A DNA stretch of 64,000 bases from Cacajao melanocephalus (GCA_963573385.1 CAUYLG010071549.1:62001-126000), one strand, 5' to 3'. Shown: positions 38,225 to 49,285, counted from the first letter of the stretch. The notes: generated by a model not told the origin, from the sequence alone. Numbers and translations are program-made.

Positions 38225-39105
38225 AACCTGGGTCCCAGTCCTGCCTCTTCAGCCTCCTAAGTGAGCTTCCACCTCCTCGGTAGGTTCTTACAAGGACAAA
38301 GTGTGGTTGCACATATGAAAGACTTTGTAAACTGTAAAGCAACAGTTTTACAGGCTTTGTAAACTGTAAAGCGACTGTGATTCTCCTGTGGGCCTCTCTG
38401 CTCTGGAACAGTCAGTCCATCTTATCCTCGAGTTAAAGGGATGACAGTCCTTCCTGTGGCCAGCCCTGGGAACGCAGGGAAGCGCTTCTGTGACCAAGAA
38501 AGTGGTAAGGACAGTGGAGTCCATGTGTGTGGGTGTGTCTGTGGGTGTGTCCTCTTTCAATTGCCACCACTGCGAGTCCCAGGCCCCAGCCATGTCAGCC
38601 TGAGATGGGGCTCTCCACCAGGGATCCCACCCACTCAAGCTCTGCTGGCCCCTTCTCCAGCAAACTCCAGAGGAGACCTCATTCCCCTTGGGGGAGACAG
38701 GCTGAAGCATGAGCTGACCCAGTTCAGAGAGATCTCCAAACCACAGCCGCTCCCATGCTCTGGGGAAGCTGGAAGCTCACTGCAAGGAGACTCCCGGTCT
38801 GGGACCCTGGTCTTCCTGGGGGCAGTAGCCCAAGCAGCTGGGCTGGCTTAGGGTCCATCTCTGACAACCTTCCGACCTCTGGAGCACCACCTTCAGTCAG
38901 GCCTGTCCCATCTGACTCAGCAGGGAAAGCTGTCCTCTGCCCTATCAACAGCAGAACCTGGCACTCAGGCCAAACCCTGCTCACAGTGCAGGTGAGGGGC
39001 AAAATGAGGTCTCTTTAATGCTGACAAGCAAATGGCCTGTGTCCCATCCAGAAGAGGAATCCCCAACAGAATACAATGGATGGAGCTTCCCATGCCTAGT
39101 GGTGA
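38225..39105. other. Unique intron, no gene
   Basis: Contains a 32-base-period duplication CTTTGTAAACTGTAAAGC (38323-38340 and 38355-38372). Otherwise no repeat or exon is recognised. Confidence 0.4.
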
Positions 39106-39109
39106 CTCA

Positions 39110-39500
39110 CTGTCCCCACATTACACATACCTATTTATACACAAACACACCACAAGCGTGCCCATATGACATTGCCCCCCCCCCCCCCCACCCCAACACA
39201 CACACCACCAGAGGTACAAAATGCACGCTCCACAACACACACAACCCACCACCCCCACCCACCCCCAGCACGCCACCCCCCCCACACCCAAACACACACA
39301 CATCCTGAGTTACAAAAGGCACGCTCCTCAACACACACATCCATCCTCCAGCACACACCCCGTGCACGCCTCGCCCCCACGCACGCCTGACACCCCAATG
39401 CAACACCGTACTCACCTTCCCCTCCCACTGCAAACTCCACCTCCGCCCACCTGCTTAATACACATTCTCACCCCCCCGCACACACACACTCCTTAATACA
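39110..39500 (+). repeat. C/A-rich low-complexity block
   Basis: Almost no T or G over about 390 bases, built from CACACA, CCACCC and CCCCA words, including a C13 run near 39175-39190. A loose internal similarity of about 100 bases repeats the ACACACC...AGTTACAAAAGGCACGCTCC pattern. It abuts the intronic CpG island. Confidence 0.9.
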
Positions 39501-39519
39501 TACTCTCACACCCACAAGC

Positions 39520-40290
39520 CTGCCTTCTCGGAGAAGCGAGCCGAGCCGAGCAGCGCGGCGAACGGATAAGCTGCAAGCGCTGGGGGCAGCGTGTTCTGGG
39601 AGGTGAGAAGGAGGGCGGCACAGCGCACTCACTCGCTAGGCGGTGGCGTTAGAGCTCCCGGGGCTCCAGCAGACCGATTTAGCTCGGCTGGCGAGGGAGG
39701 TGGAGATGGGGACGCGCGGAGTGGGGGTGGGGGGCCGCTGGAGAGGGTAGAATCCAGCCCCCCAAGCGGCGGAAATGCTAATCAGGCCGCTTAGTTGGAA
39801 AGGGTAAATTCGGGCGCTCCCAGCAGCCCAGCGCTTTAGGAGAGAAGGAAGAGGAGACAAAAGGGGTGGGGGTGGGGCTGGGGGAGCGGGGAGGAGGCTG
39901 ATTTATGCCTGCACTTCAGCAAATATTTTCGCTGCCATTAGCATCGCCAAAGACCAGGAGGAACGCCGCGGGGACCTGTGGCTCAGCGCGCTCCACCCGG
40001 GCTTGTCTGCTCCCGGGGGCACAGCGGCCACGGCGGCTCCGGGCCGGAGTTCCAATCCAGCGCCACCCAACCCCCAGTAGGGGGACGAGGCCAGCGCCGG
40101 CATGCCAGCTTCTCCCAAAAAACTTCAGGAGGGGCTCACCTGCCCCAGGCTCAGGGAAATGCTCGGAGCCGGGGGAAATGCTCACGGCGCCCCGGCAGAT
40201 CGCAGATCCTAAGGGGGCGGGAGGTGGCGCCCCAGCCCCAACCCTCTGGAGCCAACCCAGTGGCTGGGAAGTGTCCATACCCTAGGCCTT
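39520..40290. promoter_or_regulatory. Second CpG island within UNC5B intron 1
   Basis: A 0.75 kb stretch rich in CpG (dense near 39.53-39.72 and 39.96-40.23 kb), about 4.2-5 kb inside the intron and separated from the promoter island by ordinary-GC DNA. It begins right after a C/A-rich low-complexity block. Open frames across it (about 110-125 codons, both strands) match nothing I recognise and are expected by chance at this GC content. Established knowledge: human UNC5B has an annotated antisense lncRNA (UNC5B-AS1) in the early first intron. This island is a candidate promoter for it, which would run on the plus strand here; that link is inference. Confidence 0.6.
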
Positions 40291-43200
40291 CCGGAAAATG
40301 CTCTCTCCTTGTATTATTCTAATTACGGTATTTTTAATTTCCTTTGAAAAAATAAGAAACAGAAAAGCACAGAACGCACTTGTTTGGTTTCATTTTGCCT
40401 TCACAGCTTTAATGACTCTATTTGTGGAAGCTGTTTAGGAAACTGGTGAGGAGGAGAAAGAGGAGGATGCCAAGAGAAGCACCCGCTCTGGCCTGAGCGC
40501 CGGCGTTCTCCTCCCTACCCTCCGGGGGCCATCTGCCCAGGCAGCAGTTTCCCTCGGTCCAGGCTCCCACCCCCACATCCCAGCCTATGACCCAGCCCCC
40601 TCTACCCTTTCCTGAAGGCGGCAGTGGCCTTCCTGAAGGCAGCAGCGGCCTCCAAGCTGTCTTCTTTCCACCTAACCCCAACTCTGAGGGTCAAAAGATC
40701 TGCTGCCTGCAGGCCCTGGGGAGGCAGGTTCCCAGCACTGTCCATTCAGAATCACTAACCTTGTTGGAGAGCACTTGGAATGGAAAGGATCCATCTCCCC
40801 CCAGCCCATCCCCAAAGTCTTAGGCAGCCCATGACCCTCCTTAGAAAACCTCTGTGGCTCAGGGAATTCGGGGTAGGAGGCAGACCTCATCTTTAGCCTG
40901 ACACTCAGGAAAAGAATCATAAGACCTTCAGTCTACGAGAAACTCAACAAAAAAGAGGTGGGAAGGACACTGGCTCCTAACTGTTTGAAATAAAAAGTAG
41001 AAACATATTCGGTCCCCAAACTCTACAAATAAGTGCAGAGCTCTAAAATGCTAATGTTTATTTGGCCCTGCAGCCCAAGGGAGCTTGGCTTGTGACCTGT
41101 CTCCCTTCCCCAGGTCAGGGCAGTTGCTCAGGAGGCCAGTGCTGGTCAGGGGAGCCACCTTTGGGTACCTGCCTGGTCTCAGAGCTTTACTCCTGACCTT
41201 TGGCTCTGCCCTGTTCCCCTTCTCCTGGAACACCTCTTCACCTTCCCAACTCTCAGCCTCTTTCCTCCATCCTTCCATGAGTTCCAGTCTAAAGCAGCCA
41301 TCAAAGCAATCTTCTCTTTAGCTGCCTGCCTTAAGTGATGCCTCCATTTCAGAGTCTCAAGCACAGACCCATAACGGTGGGTCTCCAGCCCAGGTGGAAT
41401 GACGGAGCCAGAAGCACTAGACTGAGGTCGTGGGGGCGCTATCCCTGAGTCCCAATGTGACCTTGGGCAAGCTGGCCTGTCCCAAAGTGTCAACAGTTCA
41501 ATAAGTGGTTTGGAAAAGAGGGGAACTGTTTTATCCTACAGAATTCCTTGTTTGCAGGGGAGGGGAGAGAGGTGGAGGAGAGAGATTACAGGAGAAATTC
41601 CTTCCCTGCAGTGGTACTTTCACTTTAATGAGAAAACCCATTAAGACACTTGATTTTCCATTTGTTTAAGTGAGATGGCTGTTTGCTACAGTGAGTGCAG
41701 AGGGAGATGAGGACAGGCCTCCATACACACACACACCACACACACACACACACCAAGCAGAGATACTAGAAAACTCTGATTTTAATTGCATCTTAAAAAG
41801 AGGTATTATCTTGACACCTCCGCTCCTTCTCAACCATCCCAGCCAGAGGCCATAGAAAGGCTCGTTAAAAGCTCCAGGAAGGGCTGAAAGGTGGGGTGGG
41901 AGGAGAGTTCTGGGCCAACCAGAGCTTTTGAAGTGGCCTTTTCTGGCTAGTCACTTGCTGACATCACCTTCTAAGGGTCTGGGGTTTTATGGTTCTAGTT
42001 TTGATTTCTCCACCATCAGACTTTACAGCTTAAAAAAATTCTCAGTGCTGTAAAGGCAGCTCATTCCCATATTCACTGGGGATGGGTGAGGGTGGGGAAA
42101 AGGAGAGAGAGGTGCCTGCCACTTGAGGGGAGCTTGGACACACCCAGGAAGGATCCTCTCTGCAGGGGCAGACTGGCCTGCCACAGTCTGTTATGAGGCT
42201 CATGGCAGAGGGGTGGGTGGATAAGAATGGGAGGGAGGGTCTGCTGGGCTTGAATCAGCCTGGCTATTGGACAGGAGCCCTTCACACAAGTCTTCAATTT
42301 GTGGTCAAGGGAAGGCAAGATTTGGAGAAAGCTAACACTCCGGTCTTGGTTTTCCCCGTCAGTGAAATGGGGCATGTGAAAGATCCACTGGAAAAACCCA
42401 AAGAACATTCTGAAAGAATAATGCTCTGTGCCTGTGGCATTAGAGAAAAAAGATTGTGTGGGAGGTAGGGCCATGTTCTCCCTCCTGAAGGCAGGTTTCT
42501 AAGGGCCACACATTCTGGGCAATGAGAAGGCTGCAGGCTGACCCCACCAGCTGGCCCCTCTCCAGGCTGGTGGGCAGGCAGCTCCTGCAGCGCTAAGTAA
42601 TGAGCACAATTCCAACACGGCTTCTGCTCGCTGGTGAGAAATCAAAGCCCTGTATTAGAGGCCATTTCTGGCTGAGCACCATTCGTGCCCAAATCCATCA
42701 AAGCCTTGGGCCTGGGGTTTCTTCTGGGGAAGGTGGGGGCTGGATGCTTTGTTAAGCAGAAAATGCAGGCCACCCCCAGCCTTCCTGGCCAAGCCCACCC
42801 ACCCAGAGAACTATAGGCCAACCAGTCTTGTCTTTCTCCTACGACAGCCCCTCATTCCTGGTAACCTAAGTACTTATTCCTGATTCCACTGTCCTGCTGG
42901 TACAAAAGCAGCTTCCCAAGACACAATCCTGCCCATGTGCCATTTACAGAGACTTCACCCTACCCTCCAACCAGAAACCAACACCCCAACCCAGCACCTC
43001 CCACGACTAACTGCACCCTTTAAAACAAGGTTGGACATTCAGCAGCCTGCCTTCCCCCGTCCCCATCATTACCTTCCAACTTCAAAACACTGCTTTAAAT
43101 ACCAGAGTCTGCCCAAATCATAATTAACTTGGATCAAATGATTGAGTGTTGTAACTCAGGACTTGCACCCCCCTCCCCGCCCCCAAAAAGTGGGGAATGT

Positions 43201-43775
43201 GCTAAAGCCAAGCCTTCACTCCTGGCCGTGGGAATAGTTAATTCCCGGGTGAGGAATCTTTGGCTATGGGGGGGGGGAGAGGGGGGGCGGATGTCAACAT
43301 CGCAGCAGGAGGTAGGATGGGGGAGGGCTGCGTCAACTCGTCCACTTTCTGCTCCAGTTTTCCTGCTCCATTCTCAGCCTCAACTCAGAGAGGACTCCGG
43401 GCAGGAGACACCGTTCCCACCTGGCTCCGGAGCCGAGGCGCCCAATGGCCGTGGCCAGCCCACCTGCTGGGGTTCGGGTACCAGAAAGAGGCTGGCTCCA
43501 GTCAGTTCGCAGGCTCCCGAAGGAGATGCAGCCCTGCCAGCGACGCCCGCCGGGTCCAGCTACAGGACGAGCGAGAAACGTATCCATCCACGGCGAGAGA
43601 GGCGGGTTAGGGACTTTATTTCAGGAGCCCACCAGTCCGCGGAAGTCATCTTGGTGGGTCCGGAGCGGTCGCTGTACTGAAGAGAGCGCACCTAGTCTGT
43701 TCCCCGGACAGCAAGAATGTCAGTGACCCATTTAAAAGGAAACTCGGCAGGATCGCTAAGAACTCCCGCCCGCAT
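40290..43775. other. Unique intron between the two CpG islands
   Basis: No gene recognised and repeats are almost absent, apart from a (CA)n at 41724-41754 and a G-run near 43265-43287. AT-rich patches at 40300-40440, 41620-41700 and 42590-42720 look like conserved non-coding sequence. Confidence 0.4.
41724..41754 (+). repeat. (CA)n microsatellite
   Basis: CA repeat with one CCA interruption. Confidence 0.95.
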
Positions 43776-43777
43776 CC

Positions 43778-43778
<1 letters not shown>

Positions 43779-43812
<34 letters not shown>
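43779..43812 (+). repeat. (AC)n microsatellite at the edge of the UNC5B CpG island
   Basis: About 16 AC units, roughly 0.65 kb inside intron 1 from the donor. Confidence 0.97.
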
Positions 43813-44446
43813 CGACACTCAGGGAAAAAAAACCCAATCCTTCCAGACTTGCGGGCCCCGCGATCTCGTGCAAGCTGTGTGTGCAGGACTTAGCCCTCTC
43901 CGCTTCAGAAGCCCTGGAAGCCTGCCTCCCCCGGCTGCCGGAGCGCTTCCTGTGCTCTGCAGGTCTTTCACTCTCTCTCTCTGGTCTGCAGATTCCTGTC
44001 CCTGTAGCGCATAAGAGCCTAGGCGAGCCGGGACCAGACTAGGAAGTTACCGGCGTAAGGCAGCGAGCGCACACCTCGCTTATGTAGCCACCGTTCTTTT
44101 TCCGCGCAGACGCCAGGCGCGCGGGGAGCTGGGGGTACCCCAGAGGCGGATCCTCCTGGAGACTCAGACCCTGACTCCGACACCCCTTCCAAGGAGAAGA
44201 AGGGATCCCCTTCAGGAGCAAGCGGGGATATTTCAGCTTCCTGTGAACCCCTTCCCTGCGCCCCCCTCCTGCGATGTGGATGCGCCATCGCCCACTTTGG
44301 GAGGCAGTAAAATCTACATTCTAACTTGGGCGCCCTTGCCGCTTTCCCTGCGCGCATCGGTGCTACGAAAGACCGCCTCAACTTCAGGGTAGAGTAAGGC
44401 GCAACGGTCCCCTAGCCCCGCGCCCCCAGGCCCGATCGCTTCTTAC

Positions 44447-44525
44447 CTGCTTGGCTCAGCCTCGGGTCCCAGCAGACCAGCAGTGCCAGCAGCAGCGCGC
44501 CCCGAGCTCCGCTCCGGGCCCACAT
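44447..44525 (-). CDS. UNC5B: UNC5B netrin receptor, coding part of exon 1 (signal peptide)
   Basis: Seen: on the minus strand an ATG at 44525 opens 26 codons starting MWARSGARGALLLALL, with Leu-rich hydrophobic residues 11-17 and a small-residue end (Leu-Ser-Gln-Ala). It stops after one extra base at a consensus donor (CAG|GTAAGA, GT at 44446-44445), giving a phase-1 junction. Family knowledge: UNC5B is a single-pass receptor for netrin-1 with Ig and TSP1 repeats outside the cell and ZU5, UPA and death domains inside. It mediates axon repulsion, dependence-receptor apoptosis and endothelial guidance. This exon supplies only the cleaved signal peptide. The start context has A at -3 and T at +4, and no ATG occurs in the preceding 500 nt, which supports this start. 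Oddity: Trp2 and Val17 differ from human UNC5B as I recall it (Gly, Leu). Exon 2 (start of mature protein and first Ig domain) is not in the window. Confidence 0.92.
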
Positions 44526-44975
44526 GCTCCCGCGGCCCGGTTCGGGCGCCTCTCCCCCAGGGCTGTCTCCCTGGCCCCAGCCTCGCCGCCGCCGCCTCCG
44601 CCGCCGCCGCCTCCTCCTCGCCGTCCTCCCCGGCGCCCGGCCGCGCCAGCCTGTGCCTTCCGTGGGGGCAGCGGCAGCCACGCTGCGCGGAGGGCTGCCT
44701 GGCACTCGGAGCGCGATGGGTGCCTGGCGCCGGCTCTCGAGCCAGGCTCCGGCGCGCCCCTCCGGCTCCGGGTCTCCGAGCGCTCGCCTGGCTCCGGCGC
44801 TCAGGCTCCGAAGTTGCGCGACCGCTCAGTAGCGCTCGCAGCGGCGGCGCCGCGCCGTCCCAGTCCCTGTGCTCGCCTCTCCGAGCCCCGCCGCCGCCCG
44901 CGGCTCCGGCGCCCTTGCCGGCCCCAGCCGCCTGCTCACAAGGCCGAGCGCCGCCGCTCGCTCGCCAGAGTGAGT
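44526..44975 (-). other. UNC5B: UNC5B 5' untranslated leader (5' end inferred)
   Basis: GC-rich leader directly upstream of the UNC5B ATG on the minus strand. No CAT triplet (minus-strand ATG) occurs on the plus strand between 44526 and about 45060, so the leader lacks upstream AUGs. It contains a CGG/AGG-rich run at about 44579-44625. The ATG frame stays open upstream to a TGA at 44828-44826. The transcription start is not visible in the sequence; about 44.95-44.99 kb is inferred from the neighbouring GC box and the end of the densest CpG stretch. Confidence 0.6.
44579..44632 (-). repeat. CGG/AGG trinucleotide-rich run in the UNC5B leader
   Basis: The plus strand is a run of CCG/CCT triplets, read on the minus strand as CGG with AGG interruptions. 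In the frame of the UNC5B ATG it would encode about 12 consecutive arginines. It is short and interrupted, so probably stable, but it is the kind of 5' UTR triplet tract that can vary in length. Confidence 0.8.
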
Positions 44976-45002
44976 TCGCCAGCTGAGGGGCACCGCGCGG
45001 CC

Positions 45003-45013
45003 GGGGCGGGGCC
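45003..45013 (-). promoter_or_regulatory. GC box (Sp/KLF-type) upstream of UNC5B
   Basis: The plus strand reads GGGGCGGGGCC here, a consensus Sp1/KLF box, 20-60 bases upstream of the inferred UNC5B start. Further GGGCGG-like cores lie at about 45013-45035. Binding is inferred. Confidence 0.5.
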
Positions 45014-45544
45014 TGGGCGGCCGAGGGCGGAGCCGGCAGGGGGACCTTGAGGGGGGACGCGACGGCCATCTGGGCGGGGTGGACCTGGGGGACTCCTGGG
45101 GAGGGTCCTCGCGAGACTCTGGGCCCAGCGCTTTGAAAAACCCGGCCGCTGAAGAACGGCTGGACGTGGAGTCGGCCCAATTTTCGCTCCCCTAAATGAA
45201 GGAAATGTGCCTCTGCTCCTTCGTTTGGCTTGGCCAAGTCAGCTTCCTCTTCTGATTGAACGTAGGACTCTCACTTTTGGCTTCCCTGTCTGTAGTATGC
45301 GCTCTGCCTTCCACAAGCGGGGGTCTTTCCAAAAAAGGCTCCCCAAATGAAAACACTCAAGTCATGGTTACGAAGGGGGCTTACAGCGATATGAAGCTGG
45401 GCATAGGTTAGGATCATCCTGGCTGGCTCTACTTGTCTGTATGATCTCCAGCAAAACTGTTAACCAGACCCCTGAGAACCCCTCCAGCACTCTGATCCCG
45501 GGTTGTTGTAAGGCAGCCTCCTAAGTGACTGTGGGACAGCCATT

Positions 45545-45720
45545 TTTGGCTAAGTGTAAACTTGGGACTCTGCCCCTTAATTACGGTGTGACCTTGAACA
45601 AATTACTTAACCATTCTGATGCTCCCTTCACCATCATCTGTAAAATGGAGGGAAAGAATAACTATTTCATAAAGGAGCATATAATTAAATTTTAAAAATC
45701 ATGTGAAAACTGCAGCGCAA
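45545..45720 (+). mobile_element. MIR fragment
   Basis: GGTGTGACCTTGAACAAATT, ACTTAACCATTCTGATGC, CATCTGTAAAATGGAGGG. Confidence 0.75.
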
Positions 45721-45874
45721 GAGTCAATAATCTCTCTTTCAAAGATTCTCCCCTCCCAGCCAGTCTGATTCGGGGGTGGCCCACCACCCAAGGGTGGGCC
45801 AAGGAATACGTGGGGACAGGTGAGGTTTGAAGGATGGGCAGTTCTTGGGATTGAAACCCAGAGAGGTCAGAATG

Positions 45875-45995
45875 AGCAGATCTCAATTAACTCTCACAAC
45901 CCTCTGAAGTAAGCCCCATTTACATCCCGTTTTACAGATGAAGGACCTGAGGCACAGAGATGTAAAGCCACCTGCCCGAGATCACAGTTCTTTGA
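45875..45995 (-). mobile_element. MIR fragment, antisense
   Basis: CAATTAACTCTCACAACCCT, TCCCGTTTTACAGATGAAGG, CTGAGGCACAGAGATGTAAA. Confidence 0.8.
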
Positions 45996-46429
45996 GTGAA
46001 TGAGTGACTGAGCAAAGGGGACAGGGAGATGAGATTGGAAGGAAACCCTCTGAATGGGAGAGCCTCGCTGGAACACCTTCCCTGGGTCTGGATTGGACTG
46101 TGCAAAGGGGCCTGTCCCAGTTATTTCCCCAGAGGTGAGGTGAAGGCAGGACTACCCAGCACCCTCTCCACACACTCCCCTCACAAGCTGGGGTCTGGAG
46201 CATATGAAGGAGGTCGTGCATGTAGTCAGTCCATCTGCCCAACCCTCTCAGACTGGGCACACAGCATCAGGAGGGTGGCAGTGGGTGGGGACTGGGACTC
46301 CCTGGAGAAGGACTTCAGTCCATTGAGAAAGGCTGCTGTGGGCAAAGGTAGGTTGTTTAGCTTGGCCTCCGACAGACCAGGCAAGAGCAGTGGATGAGAG
46401 AGTCAACAGCTCAGCACACCCAAACAGCT

Positions 46430-46660
46430 CCACCCTTACCCAGACTGCAAACACACATACACCCATACACACCTGCAAAGGTACACACACGAAAACATAC
46501 AACAAAGACACACAGGTGCAAAAGGACCCTCCCAGAAACATCACACCTACAAATAGGCACCCCACTCCAGAGACACCCACATACCAAAGATGTATGTCTA
46601 AAAAAAGCAAACACAGAGGCACCCACAACTAAAAACACGAATAGGCAGATGACTCCCAAG
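46430..46660 (+). repeat. Degenerate A/C-rich low-complexity block
   Basis: T- and G-poor sequence of ACACA, CATAC and CAAA words; looks like a decayed (CA)n/(CAYA)n array. Confidence 0.75.
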
Positions 46661-47904
46661 ACAAATAGTTATCTGGATCCTTAACTACCACCAGGAAACA
46701 CATACAGGCACGCCTGTACCAAGACCCACACCTGACCGTCATCCCCCGGATGCAGGCACACGGTCAAGGTTGTGCTTGTGCCGGAGAGCCCAGCAGGGAC
46801 CTCCGCAGAGGCAGGGCGGCAGGCAGAGACCACAGCATGTTCTCTCTCCTCCCAGCTTCCTTCTGTCTCTCTCCTTCAGGCCAGTGGGGTATTGGAGATT
46901 TTTCTAAAAAGTTCCAGTCCTTGGAACTTTGCTGTTTAGGTGGTAAAGTGTACCCAGCAGGCCCTTCTAATCCAAGTATCAGGTTTCATGGCTTTGTGTA
47001 ATTTCTGGCTGGAAAGAAGGGGGACTAGGGATGGGGGACAAGCAAAAGGAGGGCATTGCCCCTCTCCTGCCCGTCCCTGCCCCGCATTCCTGCTCAGCCT
47101 AACAATTCTCTCAACTCTTGAAATATGCTCATGGGAGATCCTGGGCCCTGCTCTCCCTCCAGGACTCCAGCATCAGGGTAGGGGACTTTGCAAGTTGGGA
47201 ATCTCTCTCTAACTTCTCTGTGCCCCTGCTCCTGTACCAATTCTCTGACCCTTCTCCAGCCACCTACAGCTGAGTGGTTGCAGATGTGGCTCCTCTCCAG
47301 CCCTGGCATCTCAAGAGTGCAGGCTCTCAGCTGAGGCCAGGGAAGGGGCTTCCGAGGGGGTCAGACTGTCCTGAGCCATGCCTTTCCTCGGGATGTGTGA
47401 AGAATAGGCAAGGTCCCCACCCCTGAGATGACCCATTGGGGTAGCAGGACTGAGATTTGTCTGGGTGTTCCCAAACCCAGTGCCATGGGCCTCACAGCAA
47501 AGGTGTCCTGCTGGAAGTTAAGCATTAGGACAAGGCAGTGAGCTGCTTGAAGTCAGGGAACCTGTGTTCCCTTTCCCCATGGCATATATAGCACTGAAGA
47601 CAGTTTCCTGCACAGCAGGGATGCAAGCAACCTTGGTTTAAGTGGGAATGTTAATAAGGCTGGGGGGAAAGGGGTTGATGGTCAGAAGGCCTACAGACTT
47701 GCTGTGGGAGCTCCACCCTCCCCTCCCTTCCATTTCCTGGGGTCTGGGGGTTCTGAGTCTGGAAGTGGGGCAGGCTCTATGGCATAGATCTGCTTTGAAA
47801 TCAGTCCCAGAGCCAGTTCTGATCTCCGGTGGGGGCTGCAGTTGCTTCCACCGTCTAGCCTCACTTCTCTCAAACCACAGGGAAGTGTAGGAAAAGGAGT
47901 TCTG

Positions 47905-48090
47905 GATCCGGATGGATGCGGCCCTAGCCCTGGGGGCTGCTGCGACCTGCTAGGGGATCTTAGACCAGTCACTGAACCTTTCCAAGCGTCAGCTTCTTCA
48001 GTTGTAAAATGGGAATAATGACTGCCTCACAGGATTAAAAATAATAAGGCCAATAATCTGGCTATATAAAAACTGCCTATTTGATAACAA
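47905..48090 (+). mobile_element. MIR element
   Basis: GGATCTTAGACCAGTCACTG, GTCAGCTTCTTCAGTTGTAA, CTCACAGGATTAAAAATAAT. Confidence 0.75.
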
Positions 48091-48129
48091 CTACGATTTA
48101 AAAGCAGCTGTAGAGGCTCCCTGCAGGAG

Positions 48130-48460
48130 TGGCTGGCGGCTTGGGATTGATGCCTCCCGCTCCTCCGGGACCGTGTGCGCGAAGCTGCCACCAGGCGGCG
48201 CGCTGCCGCTTACGCCTCCCCTTGGCCGCCGGTCTCCCGCCTCAGACGTTGGGAGAATTGTCCTGGTCCCACCGCGCCTGAGGCCGCCCCGAAAGGGTCC
48301 TTGCGCCGGGTTGTCAGGGGAGAGGGCTCTCAGACGACTCCGCTTGCAGGATCTTGAGTGGGAAGGCTTGGGAATGAGTTCACGATGCCTCCCCTGAGTC
48401 GTTGGGTCCAGAAGGGACCGCCAAAACCTGGACCCTGGAGAAGGCAAGCGCCTAAGGCTG
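48130..48460. promoter_or_regulatory. Small GC/CpG-rich patch upstream of UNC5B
   Basis: About 300 bases with clustered CpGs between a MIR and an Alu, 3.1 kb upstream of the promoter island. It contains the CTCF-like motif listed separately. A regulatory role is inferred. Confidence 0.4.
48186..48205 (+). promoter_or_regulatory. CTCF-like binding motif
   Basis: TGCCACCAGGCGGCGCGCTG matches the CTCF core (CCACCAGGGGGCGC) with one difference. Forward orientation on the plus strand. Predicted only. Confidence 0.5.
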
Positions 48461-48510
48461 AAGTCCTTAACGCTTGCTTTACCATCTCTTTGTAATAAAC
48501 TATCAGAGCT

Positions 48511-48810
<300 letters not shown>

Positions 48811-48821
48811 CTATCAGAGCT

Positions 48822-49285
<464 letters not shown>

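Larger units (their letters stand above)
43840..45210. promoter_or_regulatory. UNC5B: CpG island and TATA-less promoter of UNC5B
   Basis: High CpG density runs from about 43.84 kb and peaks at 44.4-45.08 kb, over the UNC5B leader and first coding exon. No TATA box is evident at a sensible distance. GC boxes lie just upstream of the inferred start. This is typical of vertebrate developmental receptor promoters. The boundaries are by eye. Confidence 0.85.
45215..48130. other. 5' flank of UNC5B, no gene recognised
   Basis: MIR relics lie at 45545-45720, 45875-45995 and 47905-48090. An A/C-rich degenerate block lies at 46430-46660. The rest is unique. Confidence 0.4.

Noticed and set aside
39018..39496. 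Pro/Thr/His-rich or Gly/Cys/Val-rich frames
   Set aside because: Low-complexity C/A block read in different frames.
42665..42690. Possible RE1/NRSF site (GAGCACCATTCGTGCC)
   Set aside because: Left half-site has a mismatch at a key base and the right half is absent.
44451..45050. A 199-codon plus-strand frame over the CpG island
   Set aside because: Antisense shadow of GC-rich leader and exon 1; no recognisable protein.
44443..45237. A 264-codon minus-strand frame over the UNC5B promoter
   Set aside because: GC-rich promoter DNA rarely contains stops. This frame differs from the UNC5B frame, ignores the splice donor and is Arg/Ala/Pro-rich without domains.
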